Shown here: positions 9,366 through 18,815 of the stretch, one piece after another
Numbering within the stretch: the first letter of the stretch is position 1
Layout: each line of letters starts with the position of its first letter
Assembly (NCBI GenBank): GCA_039821555.1
Contig: JBCBNX010000005.1
Coordinates: forward strand, 221,069 to 285,068
Reading direction: 5' to 3'
DNA: 64,000 bases
Source of the DNA: Bacteroidota bacterium
GTDB lineage: Bacteria > Bacteroidota > Rhodothermia > Rhodothermales > Rubricoccaceae
Position numbers and translations under genes: made by a program
Notes under the pieces: generated by a model
What the model was told of the DNA's origin: nothing
What the model saw: only the letters and a program-made list of their open reading frames with translations
Databases searched by the model: none

Positions 9366-9428
9366 GGAATAGGCGGGGGCTGCTGACCCGGCGGCACATA
9401 ACCGACAAGTGAACAGTGCGTATCAAAG

Positions 9429-9444
9429 GTGACTGACTAGTCAC
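9429..9444. promoter_or_regulatory. Candidate TetR operator
   Basis: GTGACTGACTAGTCAC contains inverted GTGAC/GTCAC arms around a perfect TGACTAGTCA palindrome (9434-9443). It sits in the AT-richer region upstream of the TetR gene. The link to this regulator is inference from position. Confidence 0.5.
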
Positions 9445-9555
9445 ATTTCGACCCGTACGTCACATCTCTCACTCGGTTGCACCAATCTCATAAAGAGAAT
9501 GTGAAGCATTCCCTAGGGTTTACCCGAAGCGCTTTCATCGCCCTGCGCACAGATG

Positions 9556-10107
9556 CTACTCCGCCGAAGCCGCCCCCTCCGTCACGGCGGCGAGCGTCCG
9601 ACGCAGCTGCCTCCGGTGGTGATCCTGGTGCCACCCAATGAACGCCACCGCGTCGAGCAGCGACATCCGCCCGCCGAGCGGGTGCTTGAACGCCACGGCC
9701 TTCAGCCGCCCGGCTGGCACGGCCTCCAGCATGCTCCCCAGGCCTGCACGCGCGGCGCTCCAGTCAGCCGCCAGCGTCTCGAAATCGGGCGTGTCGCTGG
9801 GCGTGATGACCGCCACTTGGGCGGGGATGCGCACGCGTGTGGGCAGCGCGAAGAAGGCGCGCATCGCGAGCACCTTGAACGGCGCGGACGCGGCGGGCTG
9901 GCACGGCGGCCGGTCGAGGTAGTAGCGGATCGAGCGCACCAGGCCCTCATCCACGAGCACGAGGTGATGCACCAACTCGTTGAGCGACCATGCCTCGGAC
10001 GCGGGCTTGCGCTGCCGTACAGCGGGGGCGAGCGGACGCAGCGTGGTGAGCGCGGACCGGCGGCGGCGCTCAAGGGCATCGTAGCGGCGCTGGAGGGGCG
10101 GAAGCAT
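9556..10107 (-). CDS. DinB-superfamily protein
   Basis: The 183-residue protein fits the four-helix DinB/YfiT fold. It carries the N-terminal block AWSLNELVHHLVLVDEGLVR, whose histidine usually binds metal, and the C-terminal block AVAFIGWHQDHHRRQLRR, which supplies the other His ligands. Family members include thiol-dependent transferases; in bacillithiol producers some are BstA-like S-transferases. That is notable because bshC is nearby, but the function here is inference. It is divergent from the CNNM/CBS gene. Confidence 0.75.
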   Translation of the reverse strand: MLPPLQRRYDALERRRRSALTTLRPLAPAVRQRKPASEAWSLNELVHHLVLVDEGLVRSIRYYLDRPPCQPAASAPFKVLAMRAFFALPTRVRIPAQVAVITPSDTPDFETLAADWSAARAGLGSMLEAVPAGRLKAVAFKHPLGGRMSLLDAVAFIGWHQDHHRRQLRRTLAAVTEGAASAE

Positions 10108-10240
10108 CGGGTAGGGCGCAGAACGAACGAGACCGCAAGATCGGCGACGGAGGCTGAACCCCTGCGCAGCCCCTCCGTTGGTGCAAACCCCTGCGCAGCG
10201 CGTAGCTTGCCCGCGTGCGCCCCGCTCACCACCCCGATCT

Positions 10241-11377
10241 ATGACGCTCCTACTCGTCTACGTCGCCATCGCCATCGGCGTCTCCTTCATATGCTCCATC
10301 ATGGAGGCCGTCCTGCTGAGCGTCACCCCCGCCTACATCGGCGCGCTGGAGGAAAACAACCCGAGCGCCAGCGCCCGCCTCAAGGAGTTGAAGGAGGATG
10401 TCGACGAGCCCCTATCCGGCATTCTCACGCTGAACACGTTCGCGCACACCGTCGGTGCCACGGGCGCGGGTGCCCAGGCCGCCGCCGTCTTCGGCGACGC
10501 CTCGGTGTGGATCATGTCCGCCGTCGGGCTCTTCTCGGGCGTCCTCACGCTCGGCATCCTCATCTTGTCCGAGATCATCCCCAAGACCATCGGCGCGGTC
10601 TACTGGAAGAGCTTGGCCCCCGGGGTCGCGAGCGTGCTCCAGTCGCGGCTCTTCCGCTGGCCGATGCTGCCCTTTGTGTGGATGTCGAAGGGCCTGACGC
10701 GGCTGATCGCGCGGGGCCAGAAGGAGCAGTCGATCTCACGCGAGGAGCTCGTAGCGATGGCCAACATCGGCGTCGAGGAGGGTGTGTTTGCGGCGCAGGA
10801 GTCGCAGATCCTCACCAACCTGCTGCGCCTCGGCTCGCTGCGCACCAAGGACGTGATGACGCCGCGCACCGTGCTCGTCGCCTTCACCGAGGACACGACG
10901 GCCGCCGAGGCCGCCGAGCAGCCCCTCCAGTTCTCCCGCCTCCCGATCTACGACAGTAACCTCGACAGCATCACGGGCTACGTGCTCAAGGACGACCTCC
11001 TCCAGCGCGCCGCCGACGATGAGGGCGACACCCCGCTCGCCGCGCTGCGCCGCGACCTGCTCACGGTCCCGGACTCGCTGCCGCTGATGACGCTCTTCCA
11101 GAAGCTGCTCGAAGGCCGCGACCACATCGCGCTCGTCGTGGGCGAGTACGGCGGCACCTCGGGCATCGTCACGATGGAGGACGTGGTGGAGACGCTGCTG
11201 GGCACGGAGATCGTGGACGAGGCCGACACCGAGCAGGACATGCAGCACCTCGCTCGTCGCCAATGGGCGCAGCGCGCCCGCCGCCTCGGTCTCCTCGACG
11301 ACGTGGACCTCGACAACCTGGACGACGCCACGCGCGACGCCGCGGAGCGCGTCGGTGGCCTGGAGCCCGACGCGTAG
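10241..11377 (+). CDS. CNNM/DUF21 membrane protein with CBS pair (hemolysin C-like)
   Basis: The 378-residue protein starts at 10241 (MTLLLVYVAIAIGVSFICSI). The N-terminal CNNM transporter domain has about four membrane segments and the family motif LSEIIPKTIGAVYW. Two CBS domains follow (VMTPRTVLVAF...SRLPIYDSNLDSITGYV and VVGEYGGTSGIVTMEDVVETL). It ends soon after the CBS pair without the usual CorC_HlyC domain. Relatives handle Mg2+/Co2+ homeostasis. The longer frame from 10178 is rejected because it lacks a membrane or signal pattern. Confidence 0.88.
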   Translation: MTLLLVYVAIAIGVSFICSIMEAVLLSVTPAYIGALEENNPSASARLKELKEDVDEPLSGILTLNTFAHTVGATGAGAQAAAVFGDASVWIMSAVGLFSGVLTLGILILSEIIPKTIGAVYWKSLAPGVASVLQSRLFRWPMLPFVWMSKGLTRLIARGQKEQSISREELVAMANIGVEEGVFAAQESQILTNLLRLGSLRTKDVMTPRTVLVAFTEDTTAAEAAEQPLQFSRLPIYDSNLDSITGYVLKDDLLQRAADDEGDTPLAALRRDLLTVPDSLPLMTLFQKLLEGRDHIALVVGEYGGTSGIVTMEDVVETLLGTEIVDEADTEQDMQHLARRQWAQRARRLGLLDDVDLDNLDDATRDAAERVGGLEPDA

Positions 11378-11538
11378 ACGCTCCTCAACGGTCGGCCACC
11401 CCACGGCAAAAGCCGCACGCAGCAAGCTGGCTTCACCGCGGCAAACTGACCCTACATGGGTAGGGGGAATGCGTCGTGTGCCGTCCACTCAGGTACTATG
11501 GTTCACCCGTCTCTTCTATCCTACCACCTCGTCTCGTT

Positions 11539-12613
11539 ATGCATCGACTGTCACTCCTCGGAGCCGTTGGCCTGCTCACGCTCGCTACCGCGCCCGTCGC
11601 TCTCATCCAGTAGGCCGTCTCCGCGGCTCTTCCCCAAGCCGTCCCGGCCCCGGCCCCTGACCTCAGTGCCCCCGTCCAAGAGGTCCTCCTGGAGAACTTC
11701 GACAAGGACGATGACACGTTCGGCCTCATTAGCTACTTCTTCGGCGGTGAGGGCGACGACCCCGACAACAATACGGGCGACGGCTGGATCCTAGGCACCA
11801 ACGCGCTCAGCTTCCACGAGCACGCGTCGTTTTTCGAGACGCCCACCCTGAGCACCACGTTCGTCACGGGCGGGCAGCTCTGGTTCACGAACGTCGGCAC
11901 CGAGGCCGACATCGAGGAGATCGAGGTCAGCATCTTTAGCGACGAGGGCGACCCCGTCTTCGACCCCGGTCCGGAAGACGAGCTCGCCTCCCAGACGGTC
12001 AGCGTGCTGGACATCGCCGTGGACGAGACCGGCGAAACCGTCGTCCCGACCGAAGTCCGCTTCGACCTCCCGGTCGAGGTCGAGGAGGGCTTCTTCGTCG
12101 TGCTCAACTACGGCACGACGGCGTTTGACGACGACAGCAAGGAGGACAGCAAGGCCGCGGTCTCGCTCGGCGCCACGCAGCAGCTCGACACGCCGCTCAT
12201 CAACACGTGGGCACGCTTCAACAACTCCTGGGCCCAGCTCGACGACTGGATCGGGCCGTTGGCCAACGATTTCGAGGTCTACCTGTGGATCGACGCGTTC
12301 GTGGACCCCAACCCAGTCGTCTCCAACGAGAGCGACGCTGTGACGCCGCGCCAGGTTGAACTGCTCCAGAACACCCCAAACCCGTTCTCGCAGGAGACGG
12401 CGCTGCGCCTCCAGGTGACTGAGGCCACCACGGTCACGCTCACGATCTACGACGCGCTCGGCCGCGCTGTCGCCACGCCGCTCAGCGAGGCCGTGCTGAC
12501 GCCGGGCCTGCAAGCCATCCCCTTCGACGCGAGCGCGCTGCCGAGCGGCCTACGTGACGCGCCTCGAAACCAACGGCACCGTGCAGGTCCGCAAGGCGAC
12601 CGTCGTGCACTGA
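11539..12613 (+). pseudogene. Secreted T9SS cargo protein, disrupted by a stop and a frameshift
   Basis: An intact-looking signal peptide (MHRLSLLGAVGLLTLATAPV) starts at 11539. An in-frame TAG at 11611-11613 follows it directly, and the same frame then continues for ~310 codons of secreted-type sequence. The C-terminus has the type IX secretion sorting domain (VELLQNTPNPFSQETALRLQ, then YDALGRAVATPL). At 12550 the frame shifts by one: ...LPSG is followed in the next frame by YVTRLETNGTVQVRKATVVH and a stop at 12611. Both lesions could be genuine decay or assembly errors. Function of the intact protein unknown. Confidence 0.75.
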
Positions 12614-12663
12614 TCGGCCCGCCGTTCAGGCACAGCACGGGTAAACGCAGCGCTGATAGACAC

Positions 12664-12707
12664 AGCACCGGAGCTACTCCATCATCGGAGCAGCCCCGGT
12701 GCTCTTT
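12664..12707 (+). terminator. Rho-independent terminator
   Basis: AGCACCGG (12664-12671) pairs with CCGGTGCT (12696-12703). An inner GCTACTCC/GGAGCAGC pairing extends the hairpin, and CTTTG follows on the plus strand. It ends the T9SS cargo locus and lies just before the convergent SDR gene. Confidence 0.65.
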
Positions 12708-12726
12708 GTAGTCGGATGTGCTTTGG

Positions 12727-13464
12727 CTACTTCCCGACGCGGAGCGGGCGCAGCACGATCTCGGAGACGAGCGTACGCACCGGCATCTGCACGGCGTGCA
12801 GCACGCTCGCGGCGATGTCCTCCGGCTTCATCGCGTTCGGGCTCATCGTGATGCCGGCCACGTCGCCGAAGTGCGTGTCCACCGAGCCGGGGTAGATGCA
12901 CGTCGTGCGGATACCGTGGGGGCGGAGTTCCTTCATCGTCGCCTCCGCGAAGCCACGCAGGCCGAACTTGGTCGCGTTGTAGGCCGCAAGCTGCGGGTTG
13001 CCGACCAGCCCTGCTACCGAGGCAATGTGGATGATGTGGCCTCCGTAGCCGGGCGCGTCGTCCGTCGAGGTTGCCTCGAACTGGCGCTTCATCAGCGGCA
13101 CGGCGCGGCGGGTGCAGTAGAACACCCCGTTGAGGTTCGTCTCGATCTGCACGTTCCACGCGTCGAGCGGGAGGTCGTCGACGGGGCCGAATTTGCCAAG
13201 CCCGGCGTTGTTGACGAGCACGTCGCAGCGGCTGGACTCCACGTCGATCTGTGCGAAGGCGGCGTCCACGCTCGCCACGTCGGTGACGTCGCAGCGGACC
13301 GGGTGCAGGCGCTCGCCGAGACGCTCGCGGTGGGCTTCGAGGTCGTCGGTGGAGCGCGCGAGGGCGTAGACCTGCATCCCAGCGTCGAGGAACGCCTCGG
13401 CGCAGGCGAGGCCGATGCCTCGGCTGGCTCCAGTCACAACGGCTACACGATCAGTCAGGGTCAT
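12727..13464 (-). CDS. Short-chain dehydrogenase/reductase (SDR)
   Basis: A classical 245-residue SDR: the Rossmann cofactor motif VVTGASRGIG near the N-terminus, NNAG in LVNNAGLGKFG, catalytic Ser in IIHIASVAGLVG, and the YxxxK pair in AAYNATKFGLRG. NAD(P)-dependent oxidoreductase of unknown substrate. The start at 13464 (MTLTDRVAVVTGAS) is standard; the frame up to 13494 adds only ten residues. It stands alone, convergent with the T9SS pseudogene. Confidence 0.92.
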   Translation of the reverse strand: MTLTDRVAVVTGASRGIGLACAEAFLDAGMQVYALARSTDDLEAHRERLGERLHPVRCDVTDVASVDAAFAQIDVESSRCDVLVNNAGLGKFGPVDDLPLDAWNVQIETNLNGVFYCTRRAVPLMKRQFEATSTDDAPGYGGHIIHIASVAGLVGNPQLAAYNATKFGLRGFAEATMKELRPHGIRTTCIYPGSVDTHFGDVAGITMSPNAMKPEDIAASVLHAVQMPVRTLVSEIVLRPLRVGK

Positions 13465-13585
13465 AGGACAGGCAAAGGGGTAAAGGGAAAGCATTCAGTA
13501 GGCTGGAGGTACGGAACAGGACGGATGCGGTTCAACAGCTCCGTTCAACCCATGCGCTCCGGGTGTCCGCCCCCGTTCGTTTCTC

Positions 13586-14422
13586 CTAGCCCTCTGCCTG
13601 CGTCACGGCCACGGAATCGACGCGCATCGTCTGCGTCGAGACCCCGTCTTCGATGAGCGCGCGCAGGTCTTCGACGGCGGCCTCCTCGGCGGCGCGCGCC
13701 TCGCCCATGAGCCCCTGCATCTGGCTGCGCCGCTGCTGGTACTGCGCGCGCAAGAACATCAGTTCGCCAGCGTCGAACGTCGCGCTCAGCCCGCTGGCGA
13801 TGACCGTGACGGCGCGCGGGGCGGGCAACCCGTCCGTGACCTCGTAGTTGCTGTAGGCGATGCGGAGGTCGACCAGCGCCGAGTCGACGGTGCTGCCGGG
13901 CAGCGGGCTGCGGGTGCGGATCTCGCGCAGGCGATACGTTCCCGCCTCAATGACGGCGTCGGCCGCGACGGGCGCCGCGAAGGGCCCGCTCGGGGAGTCG
14001 GGGCTGACCTCGGCGAGGTAGTCCGGGCGAGCGATGAGGCGGTAGCGGGCGGGCGTCGTGCTCCGGTCGATGGCGAGGTCGGAGCGCCCGCGCAGCAACG
14101 CCGACACCTGACGGTGGTCGGGCAGCAGAAACTGGATAGGCGGTGGGTCGGACTGGGTCGCGTCCACGCCTGCACGGACGCCTGCGTTGGCAATCCTGAA
14201 CGAGCCGTCGGAGCGCTGCGCGTACTCCACGACGGCCTTCTCCGTTGCCAGCGCGAAGCCGCTGAGGTCTGCCGAGGCCGCTTCCCAACGCGCCACCAGC
14301 GAGTCGAGCACCGCGTCCGGGTTGTCCAGGATGGGCGCGTCTGCCGGGTCGGGCTCCAACGGAGCCTGGTCGGGGAGGCAGCCGGTCACAGCGAGCAGGA
14401 CGGCGATGAGGACGAGACGCAT
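13586..14422 (-). CDS. Lipoprotein of unknown function
   Basis: A 278-residue protein starting at 14422 with a short lipoprotein signal, MRLVLIAVLLAVTGC, giving a lipid-anchored Cys at residue 15. The body (ARWEAASADLSGFALATEKA onward) alternates beta-like segments and ends in a Gln/Ala/Glu-rich helix (LRAQYQQRRSQMQGLMGEAR). The overall pattern recalls LolA/LppX-like outer-membrane lipoprotein folds, but I cannot confirm that. The long upstream extension to 14626 is rejected because it lacks a signal. Confidence 0.7.
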   Translation of the reverse strand: MRLVLIAVLLAVTGCLPDQAPLEPDPADAPILDNPDAVLDSLVARWEAASADLSGFALATEKAVVEYAQRSDGSFRIANAGVRAGVDATQSDPPPIQFLLPDHRQVSALLRGRSDLAIDRSTTPARYRLIARPDYLAEVSPDSPSGPFAAPVAADAVIEAGTYRLREIRTRSPLPGSTVDSALVDLRIAYSNYEVTDGLPAPRAVTVIASGLSATFDAGELMFLRAQYQQRRSQMQGLMGEARAAEEAAVEDLRALIEDGVSTQTMRVDSVAVTQAEG

Positions 14423-14645
14423 GGGCACACGGGTGACGAGAGGACCTGAGAGCTGGGGGAGCCAGGGGAAAATCCTGCCTTCTGCTACGGCGGTCAACCG
14501 CCTCGGCTCCGCAGACGGCACCGAGGCCGCCGCATCGGCGCGCTTTCGCTGGCTCTTCGACGCGCCCGCCTCTCGCGCGCCCGCCTCTCGACGCGCACAC
14601 GCTTCGGTCCCTACCTTGCTCTCCACCCCTGCACGCCCTCGCCCT

Positions 14646-15449
14646 GTGTCCGCCCTCGCCCCCCTGCCCTACGCCGACGGCTTCGTCTTCGATGGCGTGA
14701 CGTATGCTCCCGACGAGGTCGTCGCGCGGCTCGCGCCGCTGCTCTTGGACCCGCGCAAGGCGCGCATCGCTGAGGCCGTGGCGCGGCGCACCTACACCGT
14801 CGTACCGGTGCTCGAAGGCGTTCACGACGCGGGCAACCTCAACGCCGTCCTCCGCAGCGCCGAGGGCCTCGGCTACGGGGCCGCGCACCTCGTCGCGCTC
14901 GAAGGCGATGCCGACAAGCTCGGGCAGCGCCTCGCCGCCCGCGCCGCCGCGCCACTGGCCGCCCCCGTCACCGACCTGGCCGCTGACCTCGACCTGGACG
15001 ACCCCTCGAAGGTAGCCTCGCGCGTCAGCCAGGGCGCCCACCGCTGGCTCGACTTCTACCGCTGGACCACGCCTGCCGCCTTCGCCGCGCACGCCCGCGA
15101 ACTCGGCTACCGCATCGCCGCGACGCACCTCAGCGCCGACGCCGTGCCCATCGACACCGTTGACTTCACCGTGCCGACGGCCCTGGTGCTGGGCAACGAG
15201 CAGCGCGGCGTCTCGGACGACCTCCTCGCCCTCGCCGACCTCAACGTCGTCCTCCCCATCGACGGCTTCATCCAGAGCTACAATATCTCCGTCGCGGCCG
15301 CGCTCGCGCTCTACCATGCCCGCCAGGATCGCCTCGCCCGCCAGGGCCGCCACGGCGACCTCACGCCCGCCCAGCAGATCGCGCTCACGGCGAGCTACTA
15401 CCTCCGCTCTGTTCCGCACCACGCCGCCGTCCTGGCCGCGGGTCGGTGA
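14646..15449 (+). CDS. TrmH/SpoU-family RNA 2'-O-methyltransferase
   Basis: The 267-residue SPOUT enzyme methylates a ribose 2'-OH using SAM, and dimerises through its trefoil knot. The three SpoU motifs are visible: LEGVHDAGNLNAVLRSAEGL (motif 1, with the Arg), ALVLGNEQRGVSDDLL (motif 2) and VVLPIDGFIQSYNISVAAAL (motif 3). A GTG at 14646 is chosen as start. Upstream codons read into an Ala/Arg-rich shadow of the divergent gene. The target, tRNA Gm18 or rRNA, cannot be decided from sequence. Confidence 0.88.
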   Translation: MSALAPLPYADGFVFDGVTYAPDEVVARLAPLLLDPRKARIAEAVARRTYTVVPVLEGVHDAGNLNAVLRSAEGLGYGAAHLVALEGDADKLGQRLAARAAAPLAAPVTDLAADLDLDDPSKVASRVSQGAHRWLDFYRWTTPAAFAAHARELGYRIAATHLSADAVPIDTVDFTVPTALVLGNEQRGVSDDLLALADLNVVLPIDGFIQSYNISVAAALALYHARQDRLARQGRHGDLTPAQQIALTASYYLRSVPHHAAVLAAGR

Positions 15450-15450
15450 G

Positions 15451-15480
15451 TGCGGCGGTGCGGCGGTGTCGCGCTGCGCT
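15451..15480. repeat. GCGGTGTC-type tandem repeat (copy 1)
   Basis: TGCGGCGGTGCGGCGGTGTC and neighbouring bases directly follow the methyltransferase stop. This is a short, degenerate member of the same family as the islands at 16868-16919 and 61586-61645. Confidence 0.45.
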
Positions 15481-15536
15481 CTCGCGGCTAGCTTCGGCGC
15501 ATTGTCTGATGCGCCACGTCTCAACCCCGATTCGCC

Positions 15537-16868
15537 ATGCGTCGCTCTCGCACTCGTTCACACGTGCACACCTTCACACGTCGACACGTCGTCTCGTTGC
15601 TCCTGATCGTGCTCGCCGTGGGCTGCAAGAGTGCCGAGGAATTGTATGACGAGGGGCAAGCGCTCGAAGCGCAGGGCCGGCATGCCGAGGCCGCGTTCCG
15701 CTACGTCGACTCGCTGGAGAAGGAGGACAACGCCGCTGTGCGCGAGCGGCTCGTGGCGGCGGGCACGCGCGCGATGGAGGGCTACACCGCCGCCATCGGT
15801 GCCGCCATCGAGGGCAGCGACCCGGTCGGGGCCGCCGAGGTCTACCGCGACGCCGACGAGTTGCTCGGCGCGGCCGGGGGCGTGGGCGTGCGGCTGCCCG
15901 TGTTCGACACCTATGACGAGGACCACCGCGCCACCTTCGACGCCGCCATCGCGACGCTGCAAGAAGTCGGCGACGATGCCTACGCGGCCGACGACTTCGA
16001 GCGCGCCGTCGAGGCCTACGACCGCGCCACACGCTACGCCCCGTCGCCCTCGGTGCAGACCGCCCTCGACGCCCGCCGCGCCGACGCCTACGGCGGCTGG
16101 GCCGAGGTCGCCCTCGTCGCCGGGCGCTTCCGCACCGCCTACGACCGCGCCGAGCGCGCCCTCAGCTACGCCCCCGCCCAGCGCGCCCTGCTCGACCTGC
16201 AAACCGCCATCCTCGACGCAGGCAGCATCCGGATCGCGGCCTTTCCGACGGAGACACGCGGGGGCCGCGCCACCCGCGCTATGCCGAACGACTTCCGCGA
16301 AGCCCTCAACGACCGCCTCGAAGACGAGGTGTGGAGCCGTCCGCCGCTCTTCGTCGCGGCTGCCTACCCGCCGGACGTGCGCCGCGCCATCCGCTCACTC
16401 TCGGGCGGCGACGAGCGCTACGGCCGCCGCGGCACCTCCGCTGAGCTCGCCCGCCTCCTCGACGCCGACCTCGCCGTAGCAACCCGCCTCGACGACTTCA
16501 CGCGCGCCGAGGAGGAGCGCGAGCGCGAGACCCGCACCGCCGACCGGCGCAGCGGCGGCACCGCCACCTACACCCGCGTCACGACCGACCTCGACCTCAG
16601 CGCGACGCTCGTCTACGAGGTTGTCGATGCCCGCTCGCGCCGCGTTGTTTGCGAGGGCGAGGTGGAGCGGCGTGTGGATACGCGACTACGGACGGGCGTC
16701 TACGCGGGCCGCGTGAGCGACCTCGACCTCGACCGCAGCGAGCCGCGGCTCTTCGACGAAGAGTACCTGGACGACGAGGAGCGCGACCTCGAAGTGCGTC
16801 TCCGCGTCGCCCTGGCGGAGCGCCTCGCCGACCGGGTCTACCGCTGCGTCGAGCGCGAGGTGCCGTGA
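15537..16868 (+). CDS. Lipoprotein with TPR-like repeats
   Basis: A 443-residue protein with a lipoprotein signal (VVSLLLIVLAVGC, Cys at residue 30). The mature part starts KSAEELYDEGQALEAQGRHA, a TPR-like helix pair. More TPR-like units follow around residues 140-215 (AYAADDFERAVEAYDRATRY; ALVAGRFRTAYDRAERALSY). The C-terminal half is an alpha/beta domain of unknown family, rich in Arg/Asp/Glu. The first ~18 residues are encoded by the CGTGTGAA-type repeat at 15555-15590, so the N-terminus before the hydrophobic core may not be conserved. Confidence 0.72.
   Translation: MRRSRTRSHVHTFTRRHVVSLLLIVLAVGCKSAEELYDEGQALEAQGRHAEAAFRYVDSLEKEDNAAVRERLVAAGTRAMEGYTAAIGAAIEGSDPVGAAEVYRDADELLGAAGGVGVRLPVFDTYDEDHRATFDAAIATLQEVGDDAYAADDFERAVEAYDRATRYAPSPSVQTALDARRADAYGGWAEVALVAGRFRTAYDRAERALSYAPAQRALLDLQTAILDAGSIRIAAFPTETRGGRATRAMPNDFREALNDRLEDEVWSRPPLFVAAAYPPDVRRAIRSLSGGDERYGRRGTSAELARLLDADLAVATRLDDFTRAEEERERETRTADRRSGGTATYTRVTTDLDLSATLVYEVVDARSRRVVCEGEVERRVDTRLRTGVYAGRVSDLDLDRSEPRLFDEEYLDDEERDLEVRLRVALAERLADRVYRCVEREVP
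15555..15590. repeat. CGTGTGAA-family repeat inside a gene start (copy 2)
   Basis: CGTTCACACGTGCACACC followed by TTCACACGTCGACACG. It lies within the first codons of the lipoprotein gene and encodes residues SHVHTFTRRHV before the hydrophobic core. Confidence 0.5.
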
Positions 16869-16919
16869 TGCGGTATCGCGGTGCGGCGCTGTCGCGGTGC
16901 GGCGGTATCGCGGTGCGGT
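16868..16919. repeat. 16-bp tandem repeat, GCGGTRTCGCGGTGCG family (copy 2)
   Basis: About three units of GCGGTATCGCGGTGCG (one with GCGCTGTC in place of GCGGTATC) lie directly after the lipoprotein stop. The reverse complement of the 61586-61645 island has the same core, GCGGTGTCGCGGTG. Confidence 0.7.
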
Positions 16920-16981
16920 TGATCTAATTCACGGGTCGGTGGTTGGAGACGGCTCCCTCACGGACTACGACCGGACGACAC

Positions 16982-18691
16982 GTGACGACTAGCTACTACA
17001 CGCTTCGAGCGCTGGCGCGCCTCTGGAACGGCGACCTCGCAGGCGCTCGGCTCCTCGACGCCTACTCGCAGAACCGCGCCGAACTGACGCTGGTGATCGC
17101 TCCTGAGGAGGCGGAGGATGCCGACGCCTGGACGCTGCACCTGCTGCTCGGCGCGGAGCGCGGGGCGTTTCGCTCGGGGGGTACTCACCGCGCTCGCCGC
17201 AATAGCGTCACGCTCTTCGAAGACGCACTCGGCCGCATCGTGACCGGCGTGCGCGTCGCCGAGCGCGACCGGTTTCTCTACTTCGACCTCGACGATGGGA
17301 CGCGCTTGGCGGTACTGCTCTTCGGCCCGCGCCCCAACGTGCTCTGGATCGACGGAGACGAGGCGGGCGAGGATGCGCCGACCGTTCGCACCGCCTTTCT
17401 GCGCGACGACGCACTACGCAGCACGGCGGCCCCATCGCCGCGCCCGGCTCCGGCAGTCGCCACGTTCGACGCCTTCGAGGCACGCTGGACGACGCAGCGC
17501 AAGACCGTGTCGTCGGCGCTCGCCCGCACGATGCCGCTCTTTGGCGCGCTGCTCGCCGCCGAGGCCACGCACCGCGCCGGGCTCGACGCGGACGCTGCGC
17601 CCGACACGCTCGACGAGGCTGACCGCCGTGCGCTCTTCGAGGCGGCCCGCGCCCTCGACAGCGAACTGCACGGCGACGCCCTCGCGCCGCACGTCTACTG
17701 GACGACGAACGACGCTCGCGATGAGGCCACGGCGTTCTCGCTCGTCCCGATGCAGCATCTCGTCCATCGCGCTGGCACCCATCGCGCCGACACCTATCGC
17801 GCTGAGGCATTCGACACGATCGACCGAGCGCTGCGCGTCTACGTCCGGCGGCGGCTCGGGCAGCGGCGCTTCCGTACGCTCTTCAATCCTGTCGAGAAAG
17901 CACTCGTGGCCGCCTACGAGCGCCGTGCCCGGAGCGCCGAGGCTATGCTCGACGAACTCGCCGCGCCGAGCCGCGCCGACCGCCACGAGGCCTTCGGCCA
18001 CCTGCTCATGGCACAGGCCACGCACCTCGCCCCTGGTCACGAGGAGATCGTGCTCCCCGACCTCCTCACCGACGGCGCGCCTGTCACGATCCCGCTCGAC
18101 CCAGCGCGGACCGGCATCGAGAACGCGCAGCGCTACTACGACCGGGCTCGCCGCACCCGGCAGGCGCGCGCCCACGCCGAGGACCGCTGGCAGCACGTCC
18201 AGGACGAAGCCGAAGAGGCTGCATCGCTCCTCGCTGACCTGCGCAGCCAGGAACGCGTCGCTGACCTCGAACGCTTTCTCAAAGACCGCAAGACCGACCT
18301 CGAACCGTTCACCGGCCGCGAGGCCGTCGGCGAAGAGCGGCTGCCCTACCGGCGCTTTCCGCTGCCCGGCGGCTACGAGGCGTGGGTCGGCAAAAACGCC
18401 AAGTCCAACGCCGAACTCACGACCCGGCACGCGCGCCCCTTCGACCTGTGGCTGCACGCGCGAGGCGTCCCCGGCTCTCACGTGGTCGTGCGGGTGCGCG
18501 GGCGCGACGACCGGCCAGGGGCACCCGTCATCGAGGCGGCGGCGGCGCTCGCGGCGCAGTACAGCGACGCCCGGGGGGGCAGCCTCGTACCGGTAATCGT
18601 GACCGAGAAGAAGTATGTGCGACCCATTAAAGGGGGTGGGCCAGGACTCGTCAGGGTAGATCGAGAAGAAGTCGTTATGGTCTATCTCTGA
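16982..18691 (+). CDS. rqcH: RqcH/Rqc2-type ribosome-associated quality control protein (NFACT)
   Basis: The 569-residue NFACT protein is known to bind stalled 50S subunits and add alanine tails to nascent chains. The N-terminal NFACT-N domain (TLRALARLW..., FGPRPNVLWIDGD), a central coiled-coil/HhH region (about residues 300-430) and the C-terminal NFACT-R domain (RPFDLWLHARGVPGSHVVVR, then YVRPIKGGGPGLVRV) are all seen. A GTG at 16982 gives the natural N-terminus; the frame opens earlier at 16943. tmRNA is also in this window, so two ribosome-rescue routes coexist. Confidence 0.88.
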   Translation: MTTSYYTLRALARLWNGDLAGARLLDAYSQNRAELTLVIAPEEAEDADAWTLHLLLGAERGAFRSGGTHRARRNSVTLFEDALGRIVTGVRVAERDRFLYFDLDDGTRLAVLLFGPRPNVLWIDGDEAGEDAPTVRTAFLRDDALRSTAAPSPRPAPAVATFDAFEARWTTQRKTVSSALARTMPLFGALLAAEATHRAGLDADAAPDTLDEADRRALFEAARALDSELHGDALAPHVYWTTNDARDEATAFSLVPMQHLVHRAGTHRADTYRAEAFDTIDRALRVYVRRRLGQRRFRTLFNPVEKALVAAYERRARSAEAMLDELAAPSRADRHEAFGHLLMAQATHLAPGHEEIVLPDLLTDGAPVTIPLDPARTGIENAQRYYDRARRTRQARAHAEDRWQHVQDEAEEAASLLADLRSQERVADLERFLKDRKTDLEPFTGREAVGEERLPYRRFPLPGGYEAWVGKNAKSNAELTTRHARPFDLWLHARGVPGSHVVVRVRGRDDRPGAPVIEAAAALAAQYSDARGGSLVPVIVTEKKYVRPIKGGGPGLVRVDREEVVMVYL

Positions 18692-18815
18692 ACGAGGGCC
18701 TTTCAATCCTGCCTAGGCGAGCGAATCCCAAAATAGATCAGCCAAATCCTGCACAGAGCCTTGAATTTGGGGGTTTCTCCTAGGTTTATCTAGGGTCTAC
18801 ATCCACCTCCTATCT

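Noticed and set aside
15160..15606. Plus-strand Ser/Arg-rich frame overlapping the methyltransferase gene
   Set aside because: Frame-shifted shadow of the methyltransferase; no motifs.
17414..18706. 430-codon minus-strand open frame opposite rqcH
   Set aside because: No family pattern; the NFACT domains on the plus strand are unmistakable.
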